Shown: positions 55,638 to 64,000, numbered from the stretch's first letter. The stretch: 64,000 nucleotides of DNA from Tsuneonella aeria (GCF_009827495.1 NZ_WTZA01000001.1:186001-250000), one strand, 5' to 3'. The notes: generated from the letters alone by a model not told the origin. Numbers and translations: made by a program.

Positions 55638-56211
55638 GCAGCCGCAGGGCGATCTCGCTCATGAAGCGGGGGTCGTCGCCGGCCGCAAGCCAGGACGCCT
55701 CCGCCCCGATTGCCGCCAGCATGTCGGTGAGATCGTCCATCTCCGCCTTGGCGTAATTGCCCAGCACGTGGCCTGTCACCCGGTCCTTGTGCCCCGGGTG
55801 GCCGATGCCGATGCGCACGCGGCGGAACTCGGCGCCGCCGAGCTGGGTCATGTGCTTGTCGATCGACCGCAACCCGTTGTGCCCGGCCAGCCCCCCGCCG
55901 ACCCGCACTTTCACCTTGAACGGCGCGAGGTCGAGCTCGTCGTGGAATACGGTCAGCGCTTCCGCGTCGAGCTTGTAGAAGCGCAGCGCTTCGGCAATGC
56001 TGCGGCCGCTTTCGTTCATGTATGTCGCAGGCTTCAGCAGCAGGACCCGCGCGTTGCCGATGCGCCCTTCCTGCACCCACCCGCTGAACTTCTTCTGCAC
56101 GGGACCGAACCCGTGCATGTCCGCGATCACGTCGAGCGCCATGAAACCCACGTTGTGCCGGTGCATCGCGTATTGCGGACCGGGGTTGCCGAGACCTGCC
56201 CAGATTTGCAT
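55630..56211 (-). CDS. pth: Peptidyl-tRNA hydrolase
   Basis: Enzyme of 193 residues that recycles peptidyl-tRNA dropped from ribosomes. GLGNPGPQYAMHRHNVGFMALD at the N-terminus holds Asn 9 and the catalytic His 19. KPATYMNESG and HDELDLAPFKVKVRVGGGLAGHNGLRSI, with the Asp of the catalytic pair, follow; VRIGIGHPG is in place. It lies downstream of rplY in the usual bacterial order, with a terminator between the two. Confidence 0.96.
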   Translation of the reverse strand: MQIWAGLGNPGPQYAMHRHNVGFMALDVIADMHGFGPVQKKFSGWVQEGRIGNARVLLLKPATYMNESGRSIAEALRFYKLDAEALTVFHDELDLAPFKVKVRVGGGLAGHNGLRSIDKHMTQLGGAEFRRVRIGIGHPGHKDRVTGHVLGNYAKAEMDDLTDMLAAIGAEASWLAAGDDPRFMSEIALRLHG

Positions 56212-56240
56212 GGCGGCGTCCTATGCACACAGTGGTCGAA

Positions 56241-56272
56241 AAGCAAAACGCCGGCCCATCGCTGGACCGGCG
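56241..56272 (-). terminator. Intrinsic terminator after rplY
   Basis: On the minus strand CGCCGGTCC pairs with GGGCCGGCG (one T-G wobble) around the loop AGCGAT, at 56249-56272, followed by TTTTGCTTTT. This is a classic Rho-independent terminator between rplY and pth. pth must therefore rely on readthrough or its own promoter in the remaining short gap. Confidence 0.8.
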
Positions 56273-56304
56273 CTTCGCCGTAATGTTCGGTTGCGCGAAG
56301 CGGC

Positions 56305-56964
56305 TTATTCGCTCGCCGCGTCTCCGGCGTTGTCGTCCGCAGGTGCGGCCGCGCCATCGCTATCGCCGGCAGCTTCGGCGCCTTCGGCCTTCTTGAGGGC
56401 GGAGGGAGCGACCAGCGTGGCGATGGTGAAATCACGATCGGTGATCGCGCTTTCCGCGCCCGCCGGCAGGGTCACTTCGCTGATGTGGATCGCATCGCCC
56501 ACATCCTTGCCGGTGACATCGATTTCGATCTGGTCAGGGATCTTGTCGGATTCGCAGATCAGTTCAAGATCGTGGCGGACGATGTTGAGCACGCCGCCCT
56601 TCTTGAGGCCGGGGCTGTCCTCTTCGTTAAGGAACACGACCGGCACCGCGACCTGGATCTTGGCGTTCTTCGCGAGACGCAGGAAGTCGACGTGGACCGG
56701 ACGTTCGGTCACCGGGTGGAACGCAACATCCTTGGGCAGGGTGCGGACCGACTTGCCGCCAACGTCGATCATCACGATCGAGTTCATGAAATGACCGGTG
56801 CCGAGCTGGCGGGTCAGTTCCTTCGCCTCGACATGGATCATCAGGGGTTCTTCCTTGCCGCCGTAGATCACGGCGGGAACGCGGCCATCGCGGCGCAGAA
56901 TACGGGAGGCTCCCTTGCCAGCCCGTTCGCGCGCCTCGGCCGGCAGGGTCAGAGCGTCGCTCAT
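56305..56964 (-). CDS. rplY: Ribosomal protein L25/general stress protein Ctc
   Basis: Protein of 219 residues that binds 5S rRNA. It is the long TL5/Ctc form: an N-terminal L25 domain ([30 protein letters not shown], later [14 protein letters not shown]) and a C-terminal beta domain ([35 protein letters not shown]). A low-complexity Ala/Asp-rich tail ends the protein. AGGCAAGTACC lies before ATG 56964. Followed by a strong terminator, then pth. Confidence 0.95.
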   Translation of the reverse strand: MSDALTLPAEARERAGKGASRILRRDGRVPAVIYGGKEEPLMIHVEAKELTRQLGTGHFMNSIVMIDVGGKSVRTLPKDVAFHPVTERPVHVDFLRLAKNAKIQVAVPVVFLNEEDSPGLKKGGVLNIVRHDLELICESDKIPDQIEIDVTGKDVGDAIHISEVTLPAGAESAITDRDFTIATLVAPSALKKAEGAEAAGDSDGAAAPADDNAGDAASE

Positions 56965-57070
56965 GGTACTTGCCTTTCAATGCGGTTGAATGCCCGGTCC
57001 GCCACGCCTCCAGGGATGACCATGACGCCGGAACGCGGGCCGTTAGCGGCGCAGGAGGAGAAAGGCAAGC

Positions 57071-57949
57071 TCAGCGCACGCGGGTGACGGTGTAGCCCCG
57101 TGCTGCCAGTAGCTCCGGCAGGCCGGATGGCGGGGCCATATGCGCCGCGCCAACGGCAACCAGCGGGCGCTTGCCGCTGGCGTAAATGGCGGCGAGACGC
57201 TCGACCCAGGCGCGGTTGCGGCGGGTCAGAAGCGCTTCGCGCAGGCCGGGGTCCGCCAGCATCCCTTCGTCCGCTTCGCGCGCGATAGCTTCCATGTCTC
57301 CGGCGAGCCACAGGCGGGCGAGGCGAGCGCTGTCATCCGTGTCCATCGTATCTTCCCCGACCACGGCGCCCAGCAGGTCGCGCTGGTCGCTTTCGGGGAG
57401 GCCGTCGAAGATCGCGAACTGGCCTTCGATGCCTTCAAGTTCCACGATCGGACGCCCTTCGAGAGCGGTGACGAGCGCGCGGTCAACCCCGTTTCCTCCG
57501 CTGGATTCGTCCGCAAGCCGCGACAGCATGATGGCCGCGCCCCATGTCTCGATCGCGCGAAAGTCCGCCTCGCGATAGTTGCCCTTTGCTAGGAGCGCGG
57601 CAAGCCGTTCCCGCATCCCGCCGGGCACCCGCCCAGATAGTGGGGGCAAGCCATCCGAATGGGCCATCCGGGTGAATGTGGCGGCCAGCTTCCCGCGGTC
57701 GTCGAGGTCGGCCACTTCGACCACCAGCATATCGGTGCTTACGATCGCGCGGTCGATCGCGGGTGTCCGCCACGCGGTGCCCGCTGGCAGGGCGTGAATC
57801 GTGCCAAACAGCCATCCCGCCGCGCGGCCATCGGGCCGGGTGACTTCCCACAGCGCTGGCGAGGGCGGCGGCAGGTCCCCGCGTGCCCCTTCGCCACCGC
57901 ACGCGCCAAGGGCGACGGCGAGCGCGAGGGCGAAGACGCGGCGGATCAC
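57071..57949 (-). CDS. TraB/GumN family lipoprotein, second copy
   Basis: Protein of 292 residues of the TraB/GumN (Tiki-like) family. The signal peptide ends in LGAC, so Cys 17 may be lipidated. The family signature LFGTIHALPAGTAW is near residue 48, the paired Glu lies in VVEVADLDD, and the C-terminal VAVGAAHMAPPSGL carries the second GxxH. Tiki-like members are metal-dependent proteases, but bacterial members are little studied. The GTG start at 57949 overlaps the first copy's stop as GTGA. Confidence 0.82.
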   Translation of the reverse strand: MIRRVFALALAVALGACGGEGARGDLPPPSPALWEVTRPDGRAAGWLFGTIHALPAGTAWRTPAIDRAIVSTDMLVVEVADLDDRGKLAATFTRMAHSDGLPPLSGRVPGGMRERLAALLAKGNYREADFRAIETWGAAIMLSRLADESSGGNGVDRALVTALEGRPIVELEGIEGQFAIFDGLPESDQRDLLGAVVGEDTMDTDDSARLARLWLAGDMEAIAREADEGMLADPGLREALLTRRNRAWVERLAAIYASGKRPLVAVGAAHMAPPSGLPELLAARGYTVTRVR

Positions 57950-58869
57950 TGGACGCGGACGGACTGGATGCCGCGCTTGCCCAGCGCCGCCTGCACGCTC
58001 TCGGCTCCGGCAAGGTGGCCCGCGCCGACGGCCATGAACACCGTGCCGGGCTGGTCCAGCCGCTGGTCGATCCATTCGGCCCAGTTGCGGTTGCGCGCAT
58101 AAAGCAACCGGTCGGCGAGGGCGGGATCATCCTGCAACTGCTCGTTCATCAACGCCGCGAGCTTGTCGGCATCGCCCACGCTCCACGCGTCGACCATCGC
58201 CTGGAGCTGCGGCACTACCTTGTCGAGGTTTTCCGCAGCTGCCATCAGGAAGGCGACTTGAGCATCCTGCGGCAGCTCGTCGAACAGCTTCATCTGCATC
58301 TCGACCGTTTCCACCGCGCCGCGCTCCACGTTCGTGCCGGCCTTGCCCTCGAGCACTTTCTCGACCCCGCTCTCCGGGTTCCAGCCGGTCTGGATCAGGG
58401 GCAGCATCGAAAGGGTCATGCCGGCGAACCACGGGTCGAACCGGTCGAACGCTTCCACCGGCACTTTCAGCTTTGTGAGGGCGGCTTCGTAGGTAGCCTT
58501 CTGCTCAGGGGTCAACAGGGCGCGCAAGTTCTTGTCGGCGGGCAGCATGGCATAGCTCATCATGACCTGTTGCATCTTCGGGTCGCTCAACGCGGCAGGC
58601 GGCAGTTCTGTGACGATGGAGCCCGAGGATTCCAGTGCACGGGCGATGCGCGCGTCGTACCACTGCGTGTCCTTGGGCAGGACATGCACGGTCCCGAACA
58701 GGTAGATCGTGGTGTCCTCGTCCGCCACCTTCCAGAGCGCCGGACCGGCTGGCGCAGCGACAGGCGCGGCGGCTGCGAGGCGTGCTGCATCTTGCGTGGC
58801 GGCGCATCCGGGCAGGAACAGCAGGCCGAGGGCGGAGGCGAGGGTTCGAAGCAGTCTGGTCTTCAGCAT
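57946..58869 (-). CDS. TraB/GumN family lipoprotein, first copy
   Basis: Protein of 307 residues with the same architecture as its downstream neighbour: lipobox LLFLPGC (Cys 22), LFGTVHVLPKDTQW near residue 56, and FMAVGAGHLAGAESV close to the C-terminus. The two copies are clearly related but divergent, so the duplication is old. Its start lies 34 bases after the stop of the six-helix membrane protein gene on the same strand, so that gene may be transcribed with this pair. Both products should be anchored in the periplasm. Partner or substrate unknown. Confidence 0.85.
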   Translation of the reverse strand: MLKTRLLRTLASALGLLFLPGCAATQDAARLAAAAPVAAPAGPALWKVADEDTTIYLFGTVHVLPKDTQWYDARIARALESSGSIVTELPPAALSDPKMQQVMMSYAMLPADKNLRALLTPEQKATYEAALTKLKVPVEAFDRFDPWFAGMTLSMLPLIQTGWNPESGVEKVLEGKAGTNVERGAVETVEMQMKLFDELPQDAQVAFLMAAAENLDKVVPQLQAMVDAWSVGDADKLAALMNEQLQDDPALADRLLYARNRNWAEWIDQRLDQPGTVFMAVGAGHLAGAESVQAALGKRGIQSVRVQ

Positions 58870-58903
58870 GTGAGTAATCTCCAGGGAACGGGGTAACGAA
58901 AGC

Positions 58904-59557
58904 TCAGGAAAATCGGCGCAGGCCCCAGACTGCGGCCCAGACCGCCATCACGATCAGGAACGTCGCCATATAGTGGGGTTCGGGCAGGAATCCGCCGCGC
59001 CAGGCCATCCACCAGGTCGGGGCGATGGCCGAGTAGGCGTACACGGCGACAAGCGCGCCATCCTTGTACGACAGCGCCTCGTGCTCGTCGATGCTGCGCC
59101 ACCAGCGCCAGCTGACCGCGGGCACGGCGGTGAGGAACACTGCGATCGTGACAAGAGCGGCGAACGGCGGCACGGGGCCGGTCGAGATCGCCAGCGGATC
59201 GCCATCGAGTGCCGAGATCTGCAGCGCGGCGCCAAGCACGGCGCCAATCGCCATCGAAAGGATCACCATCCGCCGCGCGGTGCGCTGCCTGGGCGACATG
59301 ATACCGCCCGTCAGCTTTCGGCCCACACGCCACAGCGCCCAGCCGCAGCCCGCGACCAGCAACACCGCGATCGCGAGCCCGGTGGCGGCGCGCGCCGGGT
59401 TGCGGATCGCTCCCTCGCTGGCCGCGACGGCGAGGCCCGCCAGGAGGCCGATGCCGAACAATAGCGCCAGCCCCGCGATTGCGGCCACGGCGATGTCCCG
59501 GAAGCTGGGTCCATCGGTTGGTTCCCGGAAAGTATCGAGAGGCTCAGGGCTGGTCAT
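58904..59557 (-). CDS. Six-helix membrane protein, XRE-linked
   Basis: Integral membrane protein of 217 residues with six hydrophobic segments, at about 22-46, 58-80, 95-113, 126-146, 160-180 and 190-212. It has a polar N-terminus (PEPLDTFREPTDGPS) and no recognised catalytic motif. Its start overlaps the XRE regulator gene by 14 bases, the arrangement seen for small regulator/membrane-protein pairs in many bacteria. Function unknown. Confidence 0.75.
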   Translation of the reverse strand: MTSPEPLDTFREPTDGPSFRDIAVAAIAGLALLFGIGLLAGLAVAASEGAIRNPARAATGLAIAVLLVAGCGWALWRVGRKLTGGIMSPRQRTARRMVILSMAIGAVLGAALQISALDGDPLAISTGPVPPFAALVTIAVFLTAVPAVSWRWWRSIDEHEALSYKDGALVAVYAYSAIAPTWWMAWRGGFLPEPHYMATFLIVMAVWAAVWGLRRFS

Positions 59558-59738
59558 CGAAGATCTCCTCGATCGGAAGTTCGAACAGGCGGGAAATGCG
59601 GAAGGCGAGGGGGAGCGAGGGATCGTGCTTGCCGGTCTCGATGGCGTTCACTGCCTGGCGCGAGACGTCGAGCCGCAGCGCCAGTTCGGCCTGGCTCCAG
59701 TCGCGCATGGCGCGCAGGACTTTGAGACGGTTCTGCAC
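59544..59738 (-). CDS. Small XRE-family (Cro/C1-type) regulator
   Basis: DNA-binding protein of 64 residues, almost all a single HTH_3 domain. LKVLRAMRDWSQAELALRLDVSRQAVNAIETGKHDPSL contains both helices of the HTH, and LFELPIEEIF closes it. There is no effector domain. GTG 59738 directly follows the stop of the small upstream protein, and the gene overlaps the membrane protein gene by 14 bases. The dyad at 59942-59957 in the operon promoter is its likely binding site. Confidence 0.9.
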   Translation of the reverse strand: MQNRLKVLRAMRDWSQAELALRLDVSRQAVNAIETGKHDPSLPLAFRISRLFELPIEEIFDDQP

Positions 59739-59909
59739 TCAGGACATCGCGATTGCGCCAAGACCCGGCAGACCTACCGCGCCGCCGCCACCACTGCGCG
59801 AAGGTACGCCGCGATCCGGCAGGGCGAAAGCGCCGGCCGCCAGCAGCAACCCCGCAATCGCCGCCGCCAGCAGCGCCATGGTGCGGTGAGATTTCGCGGC
59901 GTGCTTCAT
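59739..59909 (-). CDS. Small membrane or exported protein (56 aa)
   Basis: Open frame of 56 residues, ATG 59909 to TGA 59739. A basic N-terminus (MKHAAKSHRT) precedes a hydrophobic segment (MALLAAAIAGLLLAAGAFAL), then a Gly-rich tail (RSGGGGAVGLPGL). It is either a single-pass membrane peptide or a secreted peptide cut after AFA. Its stop abuts the XRE start, placing it first in a three-gene operon. No family is recognised. Confidence 0.65.
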   Translation of the reverse strand: MKHAAKSHRTMALLAAAIAGLLLAAGAFALPDRGVPSRSGGGGAVGLPGLGAIAMS

Positions 59910-59941
59910 GACTTGGCCCCAATTCCGAATCAGTGGTGAGT

Positions 59942-59986
59942 GTCAGGTTTCCCTGACTTAATGTCGCGCACTGATTACACTGTCAA
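59942..59986 (-). promoter_or_regulatory. Promoter and XRE operator dyad
   Basis: Minus-strand -35 TTGACA (59981-59986) is followed about 17 bases later by a weak -10 (CATTAA or ACATTA). Overlapping its downstream side is a perfect inverted repeat, GTCAGG-GAAA-CCTGAC, at 59942-59957. A repressor there would block the promoter, as expected for autoregulation by the encoded XRE protein. The -10 is the weak point of this call. Confidence 0.55.
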
Positions 59987-60044
59987 GCAAACCTTACATC
60001 GCACTCTGTTGACCCGTCCACGGCCATCCGCCATGGCCCGGGCC

Positions 60045-60956
60045 ATGAGCGCCGCCATATCCCGTGACCCGAAACGCAGCTTCCAGGACATGATTTTGGC
60101 GCTCCACGATTTCTGGAGCGCGCAGGGCTGCCTGATCCTTCAGCCGTATGACATGCGCATGGGGGCTGGCACTTTCCACACAGCCACCACGCTCCGCGCC
60201 CTGGGGCCGGAACCGTGGAACGCCGCCTTCGTGCAGCCGTGCCGCCGCCCGACGGACGGGCGGTATGGCGAGAACCCCAATCGTCTCCAGCATTACTACC
60301 AGTACCAGGTTATCCTGAAGCCGAGCCCGCCGGATCTGCAGGAACTCTATCTCAAGAGCCTGGCCGCGATCGGCATCGATCCGCTGAAGCACGACATCCG
60401 CTTCGTGGAGGACGACTGGGAGAGCCCGACGCTGGGCGCCTGGGGCCTTGGCTGGGAAGTCTGGTGCGACGGGATGGAGGTGACGCAGTTCACATACTTC
60501 CAGCAGATGGGCGGCTTTGACTGCAAGCCGGTGGCGGGGGAACTGACCTACGGGCTGGAGCGGCTGGCGATGTACCTTCAGGGTGTCGACAACGTCTATG
60601 ACCTGGCGTTCAACGCCCAAGGGGTCTCCTACGGCGAGGTTTTCCTCGAGAACGAGCGGCAGATGTCGAAGTGGAACTTCGAAGTCGCCGACACCGATGC
60701 CCTGTTTGACCTGTTCGCCAAGGCCGAGGCGGAGTGCCGCAACGCGCTCGCCGCCGACGTGCCCATCGCCGCTTACGAACAGGCGGTGGAGGCAAGCCAC
60801 GTGTTCAATCTGCTCCAGGCCCGGGGCGTCATCAGCGTGCAGGAACGGGCCAGCTACATGGCGCGGGTGCGCGATCTGGCGCGGTCTTCGTGCGAGGCCT
60901 ACGCCGCGATGAAGGCGCCCGAATGGCAGGCGCGATACCCCGGATGGTCGCTGTGA
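60045..60956 (+). CDS. glyQ: Glycyl-tRNA synthetase alpha subunit
   Basis: Catalytic subunit of the heterotetrameric bacterial GlyRS, 303 residues. [27 protein letters not shown] is the family start, followed by [56 protein letters not shown] (motif 2 region) and [16 protein letters not shown] (motif 3). ATG 60045 gives a normal length; ATG 60033 and an open frame back to 59940 are alternatives, and none has a convincing ribosome-binding site. glyS follows by 34 bases. Confidence 0.95.
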   Translation: MSAAISRDPKRSFQDMILALHDFWSAQGCLILQPYDMRMGAGTFHTATTLRALGPEPWNAAFVQPCRRPTDGRYGENPNRLQHYYQYQVILKPSPPDLQELYLKSLAAIGIDPLKHDIRFVEDDWESPTLGAWGLGWEVWCDGMEVTQFTYFQQMGGFDCKPVAGELTYGLERLAMYLQGVDNVYDLAFNAQGVSYGEVFLENERQMSKWNFEVADTDALFDLFAKAEAECRNALAADVPIAAYEQAVEASHVFNLLQARGVISVQERASYMARVRDLARSSCEAYAAMKAPEWQARYPGWSL

Positions 60957-60963
60957 TAGTGCG

Positions 60964-60979
60964 AAAGAGAATTCTCTTT
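60964..60979 (+). repeat. Perfect 16-base palindrome between glyQ and glyS
   Basis: AAAGAGAATTCTCTTT is a perfect palindrome that in RNA can fold as a six-base stem with an AATT loop. It lies 11 bases before the glyS ATG and so includes or masks the region where a ribosome-binding site would be. It may tune glyS translation, or it may be chance. Confidence 0.5.
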
Positions 60980-60990
60980 GAGGCCGCAAG

Positions 60991-63267
60991 ATGAGCGAAT
61001 TCCTTCTCGAGCTCCGCTGCGAGGAAATTCCCGCACGCATGCAGGCGGGCGCGCGCGCCGATCTGGAAAAGCTGTTCCGCAAGGAAATGGACGCCGCAGG
61101 CATTGCGCCGCGCGCGATCACGGTGTGGTCCACCCCGCGCCGCCTCGCGCTGATCGCGCGCGATCTGCCGGACGCGACCGAGCCGGTGCGCGAGGAAACG
61201 AAGGGCCCCCGCACCAGCGCGCCTGACCAGGCGCTGGAGGGTTTCCTCCGCAAGACCGGCCTCGCGAAGGAGCAGCTCGAAGATCGCGGCGGCGTGTACT
61301 TTGCGGTCGTCGAGAAACCGGGCCGCGCGGTCCGCGATGTCCTGGCCGAGGCGATCCCGGCGATCGTCCAGGCGTTTCCCTGGCCCAAGTCGATGCGCTG
61401 GGGCGCGGCGTCGCTCAGCACGGAGAGCCTGCGCTGGGTCCGCCCGCTCAGCGGGATCGTCGCGATCCTTGGCGAGGATTTGGTCGAGTGCGAGGTGGGC
61501 GGCGTCGCCAGCGGCTATGCCACGCTCGGCCACCGTTTCCACCACGACGGGCCGATCACGATCGGCGGCGCGCACGATTACGCGGAAAAACTCCGCGCCT
61601 GCCACGTCATCGTCGATCATGCCGAACGGCAAGACCTGATCCGTGATGGCGCTCGCCGCGCTGCCGAGGCCGAAGGGCTGACGCTGGTGGCAGACGAGGG
61701 CCTGGTGGTGGAGAACGCCGGTCTCACCGAATGGCCGGTGCCGCTCCTCGGCCGTTTCGACGCTGCGTTCCTCGACGTGCCGCCCGAAGTCATCCAGCTC
61801 ACCGCGCGCACCAACCAGAAGTATTTCGTTTGCAACGACAGCGCGGGCAAGCTCGCCAACGCGTTCGTCTGCACCGCCAATATCGACGCGGCCGACGGCG
61901 GCGCGGCGGTGGTCGACGGCAACCGCAAGGTCCTCGCCGCGCGCCTTTCCGATGCGCGGTTCTTCTGGGAGCAGGACCGCAAGGCCCCGCTCGCGCAGCA
62001 CGCGAAGAAGCTGGAGCGGATCACCTTCCACGAGAAGCTCGGCACGGTCGCCGACAAGGTCGAACGCGTGGCGAAGCTGGCGCGGTGGCTGGTGGAGGAG
62101 GGTATCGTCAAGGGCGCCGACCCCGCCCAGGCCGAGCAGGCCGCGCGCCTCGCCAAGGCCGATCTGGTTACCGAGATGGTCGGAGAATTTCCGGAACTTC
62201 AAGGGCTTGTGGGCGGATATTACGCCCGATCCGAAGGTCTGCCTGATCCCGTGGCGGATGCCATTCGCGATCACTACAAGCCGGCGGGGCAGGGCGACGA
62301 TGTTCCCACCGCTCCGGTCACGGTGGCGGTCAGCCTCGCTGACAAGCTCGACACGATCTGCGCCTTCTTCGGGATCGACCAGAAGCCGACCGGTTCGAAA
62401 GATCCGTTCGCGCTGCGCCGGGCTGCGATCGGCGCGCTGGAGCTGATCGCGCGTAACGACCTGCGGATGCCGCTGACACAGGTGGTGCGGGGCGCGCTGG
62501 CCAACCGTGCGCGCCAGGACAGCGACAGTGCGGCGACTCACCGGCTCGACAGGTCGGCAACCGAAGTGCTCGATTTCTTCGCCGACCGCCTGAAAGTCCA
62601 GCAGCGCGAGGCGGGCGTGCGTCACGACCTCATCGACGCTGTGTTCGCGCTGGGCCGAAACGCGGGAAATCCGGAAGACGACCTGGTGCGCCTGCTTGCC
62701 CGGGTGAAGGCCTTGCAGGTCTTCATGGAGACCGAAGACGGCGCCAACCTGCTCGCCGGCTACAAGCGCGCCGCGAACATCCTCAGGAAGGAAGGCGCCG
62801 CGCAGGCATCGAATAGGGACGGTGGCGGCGATGGCGCGAACGCGCCCGCGACACCAGCGTCCGCCGGCACGAAGGGGGCCCTGCAGACCCCGGGCATTCC
62901 CCGCACGGGCGAGGAAGACCCGCTGGCGATGGTCGACGATCCCGATCTCGCCGCCGTGGTCCAGGCGCGGCTGGCGATCGAGAAGGAGCGCGAGAATCCG
63001 CTTTCCTACACGCCGGAACCTGCCGAAAAGGCGCTGATGGAGGCGCTCGACCTTGCGGAGCCCACCGCGACCGCGGCGGTGGATGGAGAGGATTTCGCCG
63101 GCGCGATGGCCGCGCTCGCGAGGCTGCGGGCACCGATCGATGCGTTCTTTGACACCGTGACCGTGAACGATGCCGATCCGGCCAGGCGTGATGCGCGCCT
63201 GGGGCTGCTGGCCCGCCTGCGCGATGCTGTGCACCGGGTGGCGGATTTTTCCCGGATCGAAGGGTGA
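60991..63267 (+). CDS. glyS: Glycyl-tRNA synthetase beta subunit
   Basis: tRNA-binding subunit of bacterial GlyRS, 758 residues. It opens SEFLLELRCEEIPARM. HD-like and core segments follow (VWSTPRRLALIARDL, EKLGTVADKVERVAKLA, FALRRAAIGALELI). The C-terminal anticodon-binding part ends FDTVTVNDADPARRDARLGLLARLRDAVHRVADFS. The usual length is about 690 residues; the extra lies around 602-653, a Gly/Ala/Pro-rich insertion (NRDGGGDGANAPATPAS and onwards) between helices of the C-terminal domain. The insertion stays in frame. Confidence 0.96.
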   Translation: MSEFLLELRCEEIPARMQAGARADLEKLFRKEMDAAGIAPRAITVWSTPRRLALIARDLPDATEPVREETKGPRTSAPDQALEGFLRKTGLAKEQLEDRGGVYFAVVEKPGRAVRDVLAEAIPAIVQAFPWPKSMRWGAASLSTESLRWVRPLSGIVAILGEDLVECEVGGVASGYATLGHRFHHDGPITIGGAHDYAEKLRACHVIVDHAERQDLIRDGARRAAEAEGLTLVADEGLVVENAGLTEWPVPLLGRFDAAFLDVPPEVIQLTARTNQKYFVCNDSAGKLANAFVCTANIDAADGGAAVVDGNRKVLAARLSDARFFWEQDRKAPLAQHAKKLERITFHEKLGTVADKVERVAKLARWLVEEGIVKGADPAQAEQAARLAKADLVTEMVGEFPELQGLVGGYYARSEGLPDPVADAIRDHYKPAGQGDDVPTAPVTVAVSLADKLDTICAFFGIDQKPTGSKDPFALRRAAIGALELIARNDLRMPLTQVVRGALANRARQDSDSAATHRLDRSATEVLDFFADRLKVQQREAGVRHDLIDAVFALGRNAGNPEDDLVRLLARVKALQVFMETEDGANLLAGYKRAANILRKEGAAQASNRDGGGDGANAPATPASAGTKGALQTPGIPRTGEEDPLAMVDDPDLAAVVQARLAIEKERENPLSYTPEPAEKALMEALDLAEPTATAAVDGEDFAGAMAALARLRAPIDAFFDTVTVNDADPARRDARLGLLARLRDAVHRVADFSRIEG

Positions 63268-63325
63268 GTTCCGCTTCCAGAACTGGGTAACCTGTGGTCC
63301 ACCTTTCAACATTCAGGGACGTTGC

Positions 63326-64000
63326 ATGAACGAAACGGTTTATCCCTTCGGCGGCGGCGCGCCGCATGTCGATGCCCGGCAGAAGGACAAGACCGTCACT
63401 GGCGGCAAGGGGGCGAACCTTGCCGAAATGGCCGCCATCGGCCTGCCTGTTCCCCCCGGCTTCACCATCACCACCGAAGAATGCGTCCGCTACCTGGCGG
63501 AAGGCGGCGCGTTTCCCGAATCGCTGAGAGCTTCGGTCGACAAGGCACTGGCGCATATCGAAAAAGCGGTCGGCAAGCGCTTCGGAGATGCGGCCGATCC
63601 GCTGCTCGTGTCCGTCCGGTCAGGGGCGCGGGTCTCCATGCCGGGCATGATGGACACGGTGCTGAACCTGGGCCTCAACGACGCGACGGTGGAAGGGCTC
63701 GCGACGGTGAGCGGAGACGAACGGTTCGCCTGGGACAGCTATCGCCGGTTCATCCAAATGTATTCCGACGTGGTCCTGGGCCTGGACCACGGGCTGTTCG
63801 AAGAAGCGCTGGAAATCGCCAAGGAAGACAGGGGCTACTTCGCCGATACCGAGATGGCGGCTGAAGACTGGCGGGAGCTTGTGGCGCGGTACCGCGCGAT
63901 CGTCGATCAGGAACTGGGCGCCCCGTTCCCGCAAGACGTGACCGAGCAGCTCTGGGGCGCGATCCGCGCCGTGTTCGACAGCTGGGATTCGGACCGCGCC
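63326..64000 (+). CDS. ppdK: Pyruvate phosphate dikinase, 5' part
   Basis: First 225 codons, cut by the window edge. PPDK interconverts pyruvate, ATP and phosphate with phosphoenolpyruvate, AMP and pyrophosphate. TVTGGKGANLAEMAAIGLPVPPGFTITTEEC is the N-terminal nucleotide-binding start, and LLVSVRSGARVSMPGMMDTVLNLGLND with GDERFAWDSYRRFIQMYSDVVLG are family signatures. The catalytic His domain and PEP-binding domain lie beyond 64000. It starts 58 bases after glyS and may have its own promoter. Confidence 0.95.
   Translation, partial: MNETVYPFGGGAPHVDARQKDKTVTGGKGANLAEMAAIGLPVPPGFTITTEECVRYLAEGGAFPESLRASVDKALAHIEKAVGKRFGDAADPLLVSVRSGARVSMPGMMDTVLNLGLNDATVEGLATVSGDERFAWDSYRRFIQMYSDVVLGLDHGLFEEALEIAKEDRGYFADTEMAAEDWRELVARYRAIVDQELGAPFPQDVTEQLWGAIRAVFDSWDSDRA

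Noticed and set aside
60832..63312. An 826-codon frame on the minus strand opposite glyS
   Set aside because: Antisense shadow of a well-identified gene; composition dominated by Arg, Gly and His with no motif.

Overview
The window is a GC-rich stretch of chromosome from an alphaproteobacterium, most likely order Sphingomonadales (Erythrobacteraceae or Sphingomonadaceae). This rests on gene families and gene order read by eye, not on a database search: an archaeal/eukaryote-type short prolyl-tRNA synthetase, PhaR, a PEP-CTERM surface protein, a receiver-HisKA_2 kinase, a vgr-related HExxH protein, and a dnaK promoter of the alphaproteobacterial sigma-32 form. Nearly everything is housekeeping. 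There is no rRNA, CRISPR array, prophage or intact insertion sequence.

Layout. 1-5 kb: a three-gene phosphorelay (CHASE3 kinase, single-domain receiver, receiver-HisKA_2 kinase) read leftwards behind parE. 5-13 kb: LpoA-like lipoprotein, rsmI-yraN-gshB-dedA, then leftward xerC-hemW and rdgB-rph around a CAP-domain gene. 13-20 kb: chaperone block hrcA-grpE and dnaK-dnaJ, interrupted by an AT-richer orphan gene, a zinc-protease-like gene and a PCuAC copper chaperone. 20-28 kb: patatin-like lipase, GFA protein, radA-cvpA-Fe/S scaffold-MHS transporter-alr, then phaR. 28-36.5 kb: proS, rnr, a stress protein, and the pyruvate dehydrogenase E2/E3 genes separated by an orphan gene and a thioesterase. 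36.5-39 kb: accessory region with a tiny unknown gene, a GT2-pssD-pssE polysaccharide set, and a wrbA relic next to tRNA-Lys. 39-45 kb: rod-shape cluster mreB-mreC-mreD-mrdA-rodA. 45-52 kb: mutL, then a metal/redox cassette controlled by a MerR-type regulator at a mer-like operator. 52-64 kb: ychF, TPR lipoprotein, PEP-CTERM protein, pth-rplY, two TraB/GumN genes, a small XRE-regulated membrane operon, glyQ-glyS and the 5' part of ppdK.

Genes are packed tightly. ATGA/GTGA four-base overlaps are common on the same strand (rsmI/yraN, xerC/hemW, rdgB/rph, hrcA/grpE, cvpA/scaffold, MHS/alr, rodA/mrdA/mreD/mreC, the TraB pair), which implies translational coupling. Several convergent pairs also overlap by four bases.

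Most worth a second look: the 47.3-50.3 kb MerR cassette, where a glutaredoxin-MauE fusion is broken by an internal deletion while its mer-like promoter is intact; two genes whose conserved N-termini lie upstream of any ATG/GTG/TTG; the wrbA relic abutting tRNA-Lys; a small XRE operon with a perfect operator dyad; paired dyads upstream of phaR; and a well-formed 50-codon gene of unknown role at 36.5 kb.
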